Shown: positions 18,254-26,827, numbered from the stretch's first letter. The stretch is 64,000 nucleotides of DNA from Bacteroides bouchesdurhonensis (GCF_900155865.1 NZ_LT707006.1:529490-593489); one strand, 5' to 3'. Notes: generated by a model from the letters alone, not told the origin. A program made the numbers and translations.

Positions 18254-19126
18254 TTAATCAGGGAGCTTTCCGATTTTTTCACCGTTGACCGCTTTCTTGC
18301 GTAATGCGCGCGGAGTATCTCCAAAAGAATCTTTGCAGAAATGGGCGAAGTGGGATAAGGAGTCGAAACCGTACCGATTACTGATTTCAGTAATACGCAT
18401 TTTTGTATGCTGGAGATCGGTCAAAATACCTTCCCGTTTTTTCTCTAATATCCATTCGTAGACGGGTACACCGTATAGGTTTCTGAAAAGACGTCGGAAA
18501 GTGGTTGTCGTATATCCTCCTAAATGTGCAAATTCTTCTACATTCTTTACCTTGCTGTAGTTCTGCATGATAAAATATTGGAAGCTTTCCGTATAGGTAC
18601 TGATCGGAAAGAAGAAAGCTCTTAATTGAGGGAGTGGATAATAGGTGAGTATCAAGAAGGTTAGTTCCTGACATTTTAGTTCGATGAATGTATCACAAGG
18701 AGGTTGCTCGTCAAGAAAATCGGCAAGGTCTGTAACCAAATACTGTAAACGAGGGTTCATGACCATGGGAGTGTAAGTGATCGGAGCTTCTGCTTGATCT
18801 ATGATCTCTTGATAGCGATCGGGACAAACCATTGGCAGTTCGTTGAACCAATAGCATATATATTCCACTTCCGTAAGTGCTAGCAACTCGATCTTTGATC
18901 CAATAGCTTGAAGAATAAATTGTTTGTCATACAATACAGTGCCGGGATATTCTTCGCTATTGATCAGCAATTCGCCTTTAATCATGAATAGTATGCAATT
19001 CTGCGTACACTTATCTTTAGGAAAATGCTGTCCTCTCGACAGTTTACTGTAAACACATATACCTTCAGTAACTTTGGGGCATTGTGAACAATCTTTGGTA
19101 GATTTGCAGAAAGGATCTCTTGCCAT
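18254..19126 (-). CDS. AraC-family regulator with N-terminal Cys motif (paralogue 2)
   Basis: This 290-residue protein is a paralogue of the regulator at 12467-13324. Shared blocks include ILFMIKGELLINSEEYPGT, FILQAIGSKIELLAL and the AraC HTH pair (HLGGYTTTTFRRLFRN, then ITEISNRYGFDSLSHF). Its Cys7, Cys13, Cys16 and Cys40 align with the Cys set of the other protein; Cys24 and Cys44 are extra. It lies just upstream of the frd operon on the same strand, with the frd promoter between them, so it could respond to redox or metal status (inference). Targets are unknown. Confidence 0.85.
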   Translation of the reverse strand: MARDPFCKSTKDCSQCPKVTEGICVYSKLSRGQHFPKDKCTQNCILFMIKGELLINSEEYPGTVLYDKQFILQAIGSKIELLALTEVEYICYWFNELPMVCPDRYQEIIDQAEAPITYTPMVMNPRLQYLVTDLADFLDEQPPCDTFIELKCQELTFLILTYYPLPQLRAFFFPISTYTESFQYFIMQNYSKVKNVEEFAHLGGYTTTTFRRLFRNLYGVPVYEWILEKKREGILTDLQHTKMRITEISNRYGFDSLSHFAHFCKDSFGDTPRALRKKAVNGEKIGKLPD

Positions 19127-19157
19127 GAATTTAATTGTAATTAATTCCTATAGGAAG

Positions 19158-19165
19158 CAAAGATA
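19158..19165 (-). promoter_or_regulatory. -7 box of the second Cys-motif AraC gene
   Basis: Reads TATCTTTG on the minus strand, 31 bases before the start codon. No -33 element is clear. Confidence 0.5.
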
Positions 19166-19333
19166 AGGTTTTTTTGAGAAAATATAGATAGTAATAGTAT
19201 CATTCTTTCTTTATTCTTGTTCGATTGTGATTGTTCATCCTGATTTTGTGTGGAATAGTTAGTCCTATTGAATGTTTTCTTCATTGCTTAGAAAATTACG
19301 GGTGAAGATCATTTGCCGGATAATATATTTATG

Positions 19334-19341
19334 TAAATTTG
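19334..19341 (+). promoter_or_regulatory. -7 box of the GH30-like gene
   Basis: TAAATTTG matches TAnnTTTG and lies 78 bases before the coding start. Confidence 0.5.
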
Positions 19342-19419
19342 TTTATTCTAATGCTTGCATTCCAATAGCCGGACCGTTAGAGTGATGTTCAGAGTTTATT
19401 GTTTGTTTAAAGTATATTT

Positions 19420-20895
19420 TTGATGAGAATAAGATTATTGGTTGCTTCGGTGGGGGTATGGATTATAAATACGGCGGTTTGGTCGCAATCTGCTGTCTTT
19501 TTTCAGATAGAGTCCTCAAAACCGTGCCAGACGATGGAGTATTTTAGTGCATCTGATGCATGGAGTATGCAGTTTATCGGTCTTTGGCCGGAGGAGAAAC
19601 AAAATCAGATAGCCGACTGGTTATTCAGTACGGAGAATGACGAAAACGGACAACCGAAAGGAATTGGTTTGTCACTCTGGCGTTTTAATGTCGGGGCAGG
19701 AAGTGCCGGACAAGGAGAGGCTAGTGAGATCTCTTCCCCTTGGATGCGTACCGAATGTTTTTTGAATTCTCCTCCTGCCTTTTATACCCAAAATGGATTG
19801 GCTACTAATACCGGTCGTGGAGGAACAGCGAATCTTAAATCGGATTGTTATGGGAAGTATGCTTGTTTTCTGGCAGATGTAGTGCAGGGGGTGGAAAAAC
19901 ACGATGGAATCAAGTTCGATTATATTTGTCCTTTTAATGAACCGGATGGACATTGGAATTGGGTGGGGCCGAAGCAAGAAGGCTGTCCGGCAACTAATAG
20001 GGAAATAGCCCGTACAGTCCGTTTATTAAGCAAGGAATTTGCGGACAGGAAAGTAGATACACAAATTCTGGTCAATGAATCATCCGATTATCGTTGTATG
20101 TTCAGTACTCATATGACCGATTGGCAACGCGGGTATCAGATACAATCGTTTTTCCGTCCGGACAGTGTGGAAACTTATTTAGGGGATCTTCCGAATGTTC
20201 CCCGGTTAATAGTTGGACATGGCTATTGGACAAATACTCCATTGAGTGCTTTGCGTGACATCCGTTGTCAATTGCGTGATACATTAGATAAATATAAGGT
20301 GGATTTCTGGCAAACTGAGATCTGTATCATGAGTAATGATGAAGAAATTGGTGGTGGGGGAGGTTTCGACCGTACTATGAAGACGGCACTTTATGTTGCC
20401 CGGATGATTCATCATGATATGGTGTATGCTCAAGCGAAAAGTTGGCAATGGTGGCGTGCTATCGGCGAAGATTATAAAGATGGCTTGATTCGTGCATATA
20501 CAGGCAATGACTTCCGAAACGGGCGTGTGGAAGACTCCAAACTGATGTGGGTATTAGGTAATTATAGCCGTTTTATTCGTCCCGGAGCTGTCAGGTTCGC
20601 TGTTTCAGCATTTGATAATACTGGAAAACCGATTCATGAAGGAGATACAGACCAAAAAGGCCTGATGTGTTCTGCTTATAAAAATGTAGATGGAACGTAT
20701 GTGGTTGTACTCATTAACTATGCTAATGAAGATAAGAGTTTTTCAGTCGGAAAAACGATAGGGAAGAAGGTAAAATGGAGGGTTTACCGTACCTCGGACC
20801 GAGAAGGGGAGAATCTGAAACCTATTGAAAAAGTAAAAGGAGGTCTGGTGAGCCGAATTCCTGCACGTTCGGTCATTACGCTTTTGTCAGAGTAA
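19420..20895 (+). CDS. GH30-like secreted glycoside hydrolase
   Basis: This 491-residue protein has a signal peptide ending near VWSQS (about residue 23). The TIM barrel has FDYICPFNEPDGHWNW with Glu174 as probable acid/base and DFWQTEICIM with Glu300 as probable nucleophile, the spacing and context of clan GH-A family 30. SLWRFNVGAGS and a small C-terminal beta-sandwich (YKNVDGTYVVVLINYANED, then RTSDREGENL) also fit GH30. Relatives include beta-1,6-galactanases and xylan- or glucosylceramide-active enzymes, so the substrate is not fixed. It stands alone between a regulator and the recombinase, without SusC/SusD partners. Confidence 0.85.
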   Translation: MMRIRLLVASVGVWIINTAVWSQSAVFFQIESSKPCQTMEYFSASDAWSMQFIGLWPEEKQNQIADWLFSTENDENGQPKGIGLSLWRFNVGAGSAGQGEASEISSPWMRTECFLNSPPAFYTQNGLATNTGRGGTANLKSDCYGKYACFLADVVQGVEKHDGIKFDYICPFNEPDGHWNWVGPKQEGCPATNREIARTVRLLSKEFADRKVDTQILVNESSDYRCMFSTHMTDWQRGYQIQSFFRPDSVETYLGDLPNVPRLIVGHGYWTNTPLSALRDIRCQLRDTLDKYKVDFWQTEICIMSNDEEIGGGGGFDRTMKTALYVARMIHHDMVYAQAKSWQWWRAIGEDYKDGLIRAYTGNDFRNGRVEDSKLMWVLGNYSRFIRPGAVRFAVSAFDNTGKPIHEGDTDQKGLMCSAYKNVDGTYVVVLINYANEDKSFSVGKTIGKKVKWRVYRTSDREGENLKPIEKVKGGLVSRIPARSVITLLSE

Positions 20896-20953
20896 TGCTT
20901 TGTCTCAAATATACCATTAATTAATAATATTCATGAAAAACATGAATGCTAAC

Positions 20954-20973
20954 AAACATTTTGCAGAATGTTT
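20954..20973 (+). terminator. Weak hairpin after the GH30-like gene
   Basis: AAACATT and AATGTTT flank a 6-base loop and are followed by a short T run. It is small and could be coincidental. Confidence 0.35.
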
Positions 20974-21080
20974 TGGTAAATGAGAGTGGTAATATTGCCG
21001 AAATATATAAGATAGTTTCTCGGTTTGATTATCATAATGAGGTCATTCTACGAATACTTTTAGATCTAAATTAGAAGAAA

Positions 21081-22076
21081 ATGTTGACTTTCGGTGTGCT
21101 CTCAGATCGAGAAAATATTGAATTAAATTGTAGGAAAATGGGAAATTTCATTTTATTTATGCAGAAAGTAGCCCAAGGGCTACAGATGAATGGTAATTAT
21201 GGGACGGCACATGTATATAGGAGTAGTTTGAATGCACTACTCCTATATCATGGAAACACTTACTTGTCATTTCAGAAGATGACTCCTAAGTTTCTAAAAG
21301 GTTTTGAACTTCATTTGCGTCAAAGGGGGTGTAGCTGGAATACAGTTTCAACGTATATGAGGACACTGAGAGCTATTTATAATCGAGCAATAGAACGTAA
21401 TATGGCGATTTATGTGCCTCGATTATTTAAGCATGTCTATACTGGGACTCGTGCCGATCGAAAACGTGCACTTGATAACGGTGAAATGGCTCAGTTGTTG
21501 AATGAGCTACCCCAAATGACTACAATTCCCTGTTATTTGAGAAGAACAAAGGCTATGTTTGTGCTTATGTTTTTGCTTCGCGGGTTACCTTTTGTCGATT
21601 TAGCTTATTTGAAAAAGAGTGATCTGAAAGGAAATGTTCTTACTTATCGTCGTCGTAAAACCGGTCGGCAATTAAGTGTGACATTAACTGCGGAAGCTAT
21701 GAATCTGATAAACGAATATATGGATAAGAATATGAATTCTCCTTATCTTTTTTCGTTACTTACTGCTGGTGAAGGTACTGAGACAGCCTATCATGAATAT
21801 CAAATTGCATTGCGTAATTTCAACTATCAATTGACTTTATTAAAGGAGATTTTGGGGTTTACTTCCCAATTAAGTTCTTATACTGCACGCCATACTTGGG
21901 CAACGATGGCTTATTATAGTGAAATACATCCTGGAATTATTTCAGAAGCTATGGGACATTCATCTATTTCTGTAACAGAAACATATTTGAAACCTTTTAG
22001 GAATAAAAAAATAGATGAAGCAAATGTTCAGGTAATTGCTTTCGCAAAACAATATTTTGATGGTGTAATCGCTTGA
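21081..22076 (+). CDS. Tyrosine recombinase, probable invertase of the adjacent promoter
   Basis: This 331-residue site-specific recombinase has an N-terminal SAM-like DNA-binding domain (about residues 20-115) and a C-terminal catalytic domain. Visible catalytic positions are Arg in FLLRGLPFVDL, Lys in RRRKTGRQL, Arg-His in YTARHTWAT, His in MGHSSIS and the nucleophile Tyr in VTETYLKPF. The usual first His of HxxR is a Tyr here, a change seen in other Bacteroides recombinases. Length and lack of element genes fit a promoter invertase rather than a transposon integrase. It ends 11 bases before the left inverted repeat of the invertible promoter, so that segment is its likely substrate. Confidence 0.85.
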   Translation: MLTFGVLSDRENIELNCRKMGNFILFMQKVAQGLQMNGNYGTAHVYRSSLNALLLYHGNTYLSFQKMTPKFLKGFELHLRQRGCSWNTVSTYMRTLRAIYNRAIERNMAIYVPRLFKHVYTGTRADRKRALDNGEMAQLLNELPQMTTIPCYLRRTKAMFVLMFLLRGLPFVDLAYLKKSDLKGNVLTYRRRKTGRQLSVTLTAEAMNLINEYMDKNMNSPYLFSLLTAGEGTETAYHEYQIALRNFNYQLTLLKEILGFTSQLSSYTARHTWATMAYYSEIHPGIISEAMGHSSISVTETYLKPFRNKKIDEANVQVIAFAKQYFDGVIA

Positions 22077-22087
22077 TATTTATAATA

Positions 22088-22104
22088 TTACTTTATAGGT
22101 AACG
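22088..22104 (+). repeat. Left inverted repeat of the invertible promoter
   Basis: TTACTTTATAGGTAACG is the exact reverse complement of the right copy at 22369-22385. It holds 5-base arms (ATTAC/GTAAC) around a 7-base TTTATAG spacer, as expected for a tyrosine recombinase core. Confidence 0.88.
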
Positions 22105-22218
22105 GGAATAAAACACGCTGCAAATATGGACATATTTCTGAAAACAAGCAAACAAATAACATCTTTTTCTAATAAACTACTAAAAAAAAAATAGTAAAAT
22201 ACACGAAACTACGAATTC

Positions 22219-22244
22219 TTTGCATTGACAGTCTGTTAACTTTG
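22219..22244 (+). promoter_or_regulatory. Promoter inside the invertible segment
   Basis: TAACTTTG (22237-22244) is a full TAnnTTTG box. TTTG at 22219-22222 or TTGAC at 22226-22229 could act upstream, although spacing is short. Transcription would start near 22251, giving a leader of about 200 bases before the lipoprotein gene. Confidence 0.6.
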
Positions 22245-22368
22245 AAATTTGGACAAAGAATTCTCTGTCCCTCATCTCTGTTCCGGAACGAGGGAAAAAA
22301 TCTTTTTATGCCTTTTGTCAGTAATCATCCATCCAAACGCTTTCGAGGATGCCATAAGAGTGTTTTGT

Positions 22369-22385
22369 CGTTACCTATAAAGTAA
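22369..22385 (-). repeat. Right inverted repeat of the invertible promoter
   Basis: CGTTACCTATAAAGTAA is the exact reverse complement of the left copy. Flanking bases also match with small offsets (AAAACAC on the inner side of each). Confidence 0.88.
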
Positions 22386-22448
22386 CGGGGAAGCATTATT
22401 GAAACTTAGTGTTTAATAATATATTATTAATGTAATTTTTAAGTAGTT

Positions 22449-25304
22449 ATGAGAAAAAAATTTGTGAAAGTGATGTTCTTCGGAGCATTGGCTCTTTCTA
22501 CTGTCACCTATGTAGGCTGTAAAGACTACGATGATGACATCGACAATCTGCAAACCCAGATTGATGCCAATAAAGCCGACATCGCCAAATTGCAATCGTT
22601 TGTGAATGAGGGCAAATGGGTGAAAACTGTTGAACCTATTACTAGTGGATTCAAGATTACGTTTAACGATGGCAAGTCTTATGAGATCGTAAATGGTACT
22701 AAAGGCGATAAGGGTGAAACTGGTGAAACTGGAGCTACTGGAGCCACCGGTGCTCAGGGAACTGCGGGTTCTAAGGTTACCATTGACGAAAAAACAGGCG
22801 AATGGCTGATCGATAATGAACCGACAGGGTGGTTTGCCAAAGTTCAAGATGGACGTTCTCCTTATATTGCCGATGGAACAAATGGCGATAAAGGTTATTG
22901 GTATTTCTGGGATAGTGCAGCTGATAAATTTGTAAAAGGTGATAAGGCACAAGGGGATGCCGGTCAATCTATTCCGGGACAGAATGGTAAATCTCCTTAT
23001 ATAGATCAAACTACTGGCCAGTGGGTTTATTATAATGAGGCAGGAGAAAAAGTATTTGGTCCTGTTGCTGCCGGAACAAAAGGAGATGACGCTGTTTCAC
23101 CTTTCATCGGCGAAGATGGATACTGGTACTATTGGGATGTTAAACAAACTGCCGAAGATGGTACTCCGGGTAAACTTGTAAAGGGTGCATTTGCACAGAC
23201 AAGTGTATACGTAGTGAAGTCTAAAGACAGACCTGCTTACGATCTGCATATCAATGTACAGAACGAAGATGGTACTTTTACTGCAAAAACTTTGGCTCTT
23301 CCTTCTGCTGAAGCGATCGCTACAATGGATATCGTTTCTATCAAAGGGGGTAAGATTGCTCAGAATATGGATGAAGCCATTGAATTGTATTATGGCGTAA
23401 TCGATAAAGAGATAAAGTTCAACGGCAATACTTATGGTGCTAAAGACAAGAAGACTACATTAGTAGGTAGCAACTACAATACTCTTTTTGCGATTATTAA
23501 TCCTACGAACGTGGATTTCTCTGAATATCCTGTAACATTGATCAATTCGCATGGTGAAGAAGTATTTAAAGTCTCTCAAGAGAAATACATGAGTACTACT
23601 CCATTGACTACTACTCGTGCAACTGACAAGGTGAACGTTGGTGTATATGCTTTGAAGGTTTCTTTGAATGCTGCCAGTGTTACCGAAGATCTGAACGGTA
23701 AGACTTATGCTTATGCCTTGAAGACTAAAGATGCATTCGGCAATGAAATCATCTCAAAATACGACGCTAAGATTGTTGCTAAGAAACAGACGGCAGATTT
23801 CATAGGAAGAAATCCAACTGTTGATTACACAAAACCTGCTGTACTTGACGAGTTGTTTGCTGATGGAGTAAACAAGGTAGTTGATCATTTTTACACAATT
23901 GATGAGAATGAATTGAAAGCTATTGGTGCTACCTATGATAAGAATACCAAGACTATCTCTGCTCCTACTAAACAAGGAACAATCAATATCAAGGTGAGCT
24001 ATTTGAAAACAGATGGTACGATCGTAGAAAAGAGTAATATTGGTAAAGTGACATTTACATATAGCACAGGTACGGATATCAATGTTGCAGAAGCTGTAAA
24101 ATGGAAACTTACTAAAGATGCGAAAGCTGATATGTCTCAGAACAAGGCTTCTATTACAATTACATCTGCCAACAATCCTGCATTGTTCGCGTTGTTGGAT
24201 AAAGACTTCGGCAGTGGTAAAAAAGCTCCTTTGGACCTGGCTTCTATTAAGTTTGCACAAGATATCAAAGATATTACTTATGAGGATGGCTCTATTAAAC
24301 TGGCTGAAAACCAACCTGAGAAGGTTGTAAAGGACAAAGTAACAAGCTATAAGATCACGTTTAACTTTGATCCGACGAATATTTGTGCTACTACGCATAA
24401 TGTTGTTTTGAATGTGAAAAATCCATTAACGGTTTCCGGTTCCGGATTGAATGACGAAGTCTTGAAGAAAGTAAATGTGCAAGTAGTAGTGGAGGATCCG
24501 GGTATATTTGCATTCGAACCATTGGATGCATATTTCGTCAAAGGTACTAATAATGCAGTTGCTTACGGTACTCCGAAGAATGGTGTCGTGGAACAAGACA
24601 TTTATGCTCTATTCGCAAAAATTAGTGCTGGCGACCAGAAGCTAATTACTTTCTCTGAAGAAAGAAAGAACTTTGGAACAACAGAAAAGCCTGATTTAGC
24701 TAAAGAATGGCTGGCTGGTGGAACTACTTCAACTTTGCAAGTTCCGTTGCAAAATAGTAGTAAGAAAGACGAAGGAGTATATTCCACACGCGAATTGACA
24801 ATCTCTTATCAACCGTTCAATAACAAGAAGTTGGCTACAATTTCTAAGAAGTTTAACCTCACAGTGAAATCTGAGATCAAAGAAGGTGCACATCCTGATA
24901 TCGATGCGAAAAAAGGAAAAGAACTTTCTATTAAGGCGACAGAATTCGATATACAACCGTTCGAATTTGATGTGAAAGATGTTCGTGGTAAGGCTATATC
25001 AGTTGCTACTTATGCGTATACGTATAAAGATGATAAAGGTGAGGAGCAAAAAGAAGAATTTACTAAAGATACGAGAGTGACCAGTGCTACTCTCGAGTTG
25101 AGCGAAAACATCGCCAAGTATGCTGAAATAGGTAACAGTAATAAAGCGGATGTTAACGGAGCACTGACTGTGAAATTGAAAGCTGGTACAGTTTCTATTG
25201 CAAATTCAATTACTGGTTTTGCTGTATTGAAGATCACAGATACATGGGGTGCTGTAACTGAAGTTAAATGTCCGATCACGTTGAAGGCTGATAACGCAAA
25301 ATAA
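22449..25304 (+). CDS. Phase-variable S-layer-like surface lipoprotein (BT1927-type, collagen-like segment)
   Basis: This 951-residue lipoprotein has lipobox YVGC (Cys24), then an acidic DYDDDIDNLQ segment that opens a short coiled coil (about 28-52), the N-terminal pattern of PL29/DUF4988-type Bacteroides surface proteins. Residues 83-109 are nine collagen-like G-x-y triplets. Three repeats follow, each with SPYI or SPFI and an aromatic G-x-W-x-Y block (near 137, 182 and 217). The rest is a long series of predicted beta domains. The N-terminus and invertible promoter recall BT1927 of B. thetaiotaomicron, which forms a phase-variable S-layer linked to complement resistance. Assigning the same function here is inference. 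It ends at two strong terminators. Confidence 0.8.
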   Translation: MRKKFVKVMFFGALALSTVTYVGCKDYDDDIDNLQTQIDANKADIAKLQSFVNEGKWVKTVEPITSGFKITFNDGKSYEIVNGTKGDKGETGETGATGATGAQGTAGSKVTIDEKTGEWLIDNEPTGWFAKVQDGRSPYIADGTNGDKGYWYFWDSAADKFVKGDKAQGDAGQSIPGQNGKSPYIDQTTGQWVYYNEAGEKVFGPVAAGTKGDDAVSPFIGEDGYWYYWDVKQTAEDGTPGKLVKGAFAQTSVYVVKSKDRPAYDLHINVQNEDGTFTAKTLALPSAEAIATMDIVSIKGGKIAQNMDEAIELYYGVIDKEIKFNGNTYGAKDKKTTLVGSNYNTLFAIINPTNVDFSEYPVTLINSHGEEVFKVSQEKYMSTTPLTTTRATDKVNVGVYALKVSLNAASVTEDLNGKTYAYALKTKDAFGNEIISKYDAKIVAKKQTADFIGRNPTVDYTKPAVLDELFADGVNKVVDHFYTIDENELKAIGATYDKNTKTISAPTKQGTINIKVSYLKTDGTIVEKSNIGKVTFTYSTGTDINVAEAVKWKLTKDAKADMSQNKASITITSANNPALFALLDKDFGSGKKAPLDLASIKFAQDIKDITYEDGSIKLAENQPEKVVKDKVTSYKITFNFDPTNICATTHNVVLNVKNPLTVSGSGLNDEVLKKVNVQVVVEDPGIFAFEPLDAYFVKGTNNAVAYGTPKNGVVEQDIYALFAKISAGDQKLITFSEERKNFGTTEKPDLAKEWLAGGTTSTLQVPLQNSSKKDEGVYSTRELTISYQPFNNKKLATISKKFNLTVKSEIKEGAHPDIDAKKGKELSIKATEFDIQPFEFDVKDVRGKAISVATYAYTYKDDKGEEQKEEFTKDTRVTSATLELSENIAKYAEIGNSNKADVNGALTVKLKAGTVSIANSITGFAVLKITDTWGAVTEVKCPITLKADNAK

Positions 25305-25360
25305 ATAAACTTTGTATATCCCGGATCTGAAATAAAGTTTTGGGAGGATAAAGTTGATTT

Positions 25361-25394
25361 AAGGGTATCTCTTCCCCACTGGAGATACCCTTTT
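25361..25394 (+). terminator. Terminator of the S-layer-like gene
   Basis: A perfect 11 bp stem (AAGGGTATCTC with its complement at 25382-25392) is followed by TT. Confidence 0.85.
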
Positions 25395-25457
25395 ACTTAT
25401 AATTCAAAGAGATAAGTCTGTTCTTGTGAAAGCCCAGACTTTAGTTAACTCTTGATT

Positions 25458-25496
25458 GAGGATACTCCTAGTTCCCCTGGGGTATCCTCCTTTTTT
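25458..25496. terminator. Second hairpin terminator between convergent genes
   Basis: GAGGATAC (25458-25465) pairs with GTATCCTC (25482-25489), followed by six T on the plus strand. It backs up the first terminator. Confidence 0.8.
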
Positions 25497-25539
25497 ATCT
25501 ATTAAGCTCCCGAATTTTCAGCTTCTTCTTCGCTAGTTA

Positions 25540-26163
25540 TTATTGTTTCGGCTTGCCATAATATCCCGGCATGGGTACATAGATCGGTTGATGATAAGTA
25601 TTGATATTCTGCAACTTCTTTTCTTCTTTTAATCGTTTGAGATGTCGGGTCGCGGTGGTTTGCGTAAACGTGCAAATCTGTTGGAGATCTCGGCGGGTCA
25701 ATATCTGATTATGTTTAAAGTAATTCGTCAGTAGTTGATCTATCTCAGTGTCGGAATGGGATAAAGAGTGTACCTTCACTTTGGAACGTGCTACTTTAAC
25801 GACACTGATTGAACTTTTGAGCTTCTTATCGGCTGTGAAGCTGACGTTCGCTTTGAGCTTCATTTGATTAGCCTTTTGTTTAGGTGAAGTGATCGGTTCT
25901 TTACTATTCAGCTTTATCTGGAAATACCCGATCCCTTCCAAATGTACCCGTTCGCCTTCCCGTAGCCTTGAACCCATGAAATGGCTAAGAGATTCCAGTA
26001 CGGCTTTCACATCACCTTCCGTCAATGAAGTTGCCATTTGAATTTCTCTAGCTAACTGATTCGTATCAATGTGTTGAAAATTGACCACTCGTGCATGGTA
26101 TAGTTCCTTCTCTTCCTTATCTTTAGGACTGGGGACTTTATAAAGTTCAAATTGTATAGCCAT
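25540..26163 (-). CDS. HU-family-like DNA-binding protein with C-terminal extension
   Basis: This 207-residue protein carries an IHF/HU-like fold in its first 125 residues (LAREIQMATSLTEGDVKAVLESLSHF, then GERVHLEGIGYFQIKL). A C-terminal extension (residues 135-195) looks like a winged helix (ILTRRDLQQICTFTQTTATRHLKRLKEEKKL). Such extended HU-like proteins are common in Bacteroides, and their role in nucleoid structure or gene regulation is largely untested. The long leader upstream holds strong palindromes that may be an autoregulatory operator. Confidence 0.8.
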   Translation of the reverse strand: MAIQFELYKVPSPKDKEEKELYHARVVNFQHIDTNQLAREIQMATSLTEGDVKAVLESLSHFMGSRLREGERVHLEGIGYFQIKLNSKEPITSPKQKANQMKLKANVSFTADKKLKSSISVVKVARSKVKVHSLSHSDTEIDQLLTNYFKHNQILTRRDLQQICTFTQTTATRHLKRLKEEKKLQNINTYHQPIYVPMPGYYGKPKQ

Positions 26164-26263
26164 TGTTTCTTTATTGTCAAGCGTTTATATATAAGTTATC
26201 AAGCCTTTATCTTTGTCTTCCGAAGCTTGTATTGTTCGATTATGTTGCCTTTATCATTTATTA

Positions 26264-26340
26264 GTCACGTTCGTGACGATATCTCTCCATATATATGATA
26301 GTATCTCATTACAGTTGTGACGAGATATCGTCACAACTGT
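26264..26340. promoter_or_regulatory. Palindromic operator-like sites upstream of the HU-like gene
   Basis: GTCACGTTCGTGAC at 26264-26277 is a 6 bp dyad. A perfect 13 bp inverted repeat at 26311-26340 (ACAGTTGTGACGA, GATA loop, complement) shares the GTGACGA core with the first site. They sit in the leader of the HU-like gene, between its -7 box and start codon. The rest of 26164-26827 holds a -7 box and the repeat cluster at 26610-26654. Confidence 0.55.
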
Positions 26341-26362
26341 GACGTATAAATAATAACGGTAT

Positions 26363-26370
26363 CAAAAATA
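26363..26370 (-). promoter_or_regulatory. Candidate -7 box of the HU-like gene
   Basis: Reads TATTTTTG on the minus strand, about 200 bases upstream of the start codon, so both palindromes would fall in the transcribed leader. Confidence 0.4.
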
Positions 26371-26609
26371 CAATATATAAAGGAGAAAAACAAAGTATTC
26401 CTACTTCATTTGCTTACTATTACGCCTTAGTTGGCAAGTTGTGCCTTGTGGGTTCTATTCTTATCTGATGATAGGGTATAATGCCATCTGCTTGGGAAAA
26501 CAGATGATTTTGCGGGAATAGTTCAGTATGAAAAGAATTACATACCTGTTGGCGGATGAAAAAGGAGGGAAATGATATGTATATTCTTGTATATCAGCTG
26601 CTTATTACT

Positions 26610-26654
26610 GTTGCAGATGTGTGACAGCAAAACTATCTGCAACACATCTGCAAC
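26610..26654. repeat. Cluster of three TGTTGCAGAT repeats
   Basis: TGTTGCAGAT occurs once on the plus strand (26609-26618) and twice on the minus strand (26634-26643 and 26645-26654 region). The outer copies form a 13 bp inverted repeat (26610-26622 with 26642-26654). It lies downstream of the isomerase-like gene and could be a terminator or a protein-binding site. Confidence 0.45.
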
Positions 26655-26827
26655 GGTATCTTACACACAGGTAATAGGCTATGTGTTAGGAATATAAGAC
26701 CTATCTAGTGACAGGTGACAGATACTTTGGTTGTTTTAAATCTAAGAGTAGAACTCCTGAATTTATTAAGTATCTGTCTTCCTTAAAAGAATTGTTCGCT
26801 TTCAATAAGCCCAGTAAGAGAGTATGC

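Larger units (their letters stand above)
22088..22385. other. Invertible promoter segment (phase-variation switch)
   Basis: Perfect 17 bp inverted repeats (22088-22104 and 22369-22385) bound a 264 bp core between a tyrosine recombinase gene and a surface lipoprotein gene. A TAACTTTG promoter box inside points towards the lipoprotein gene in the present orientation. Inversion would turn it towards the recombinase 3' end and silence the lipoprotein. A 10 bp palindrome (GTTCCGGAAC, 22280-22289) lies in the expected leader. The orientation call is inference from the promoter box. Confidence 0.85.

Noticed and set aside
22413..24398. Minus-strand frames of about 200 codons inside the S-layer-like gene and its leader
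   Set aside because: The plus-strand gene has a lipobox, repeats and a collagen-like segment; the antisense frames have no domain or ribosome binding site.
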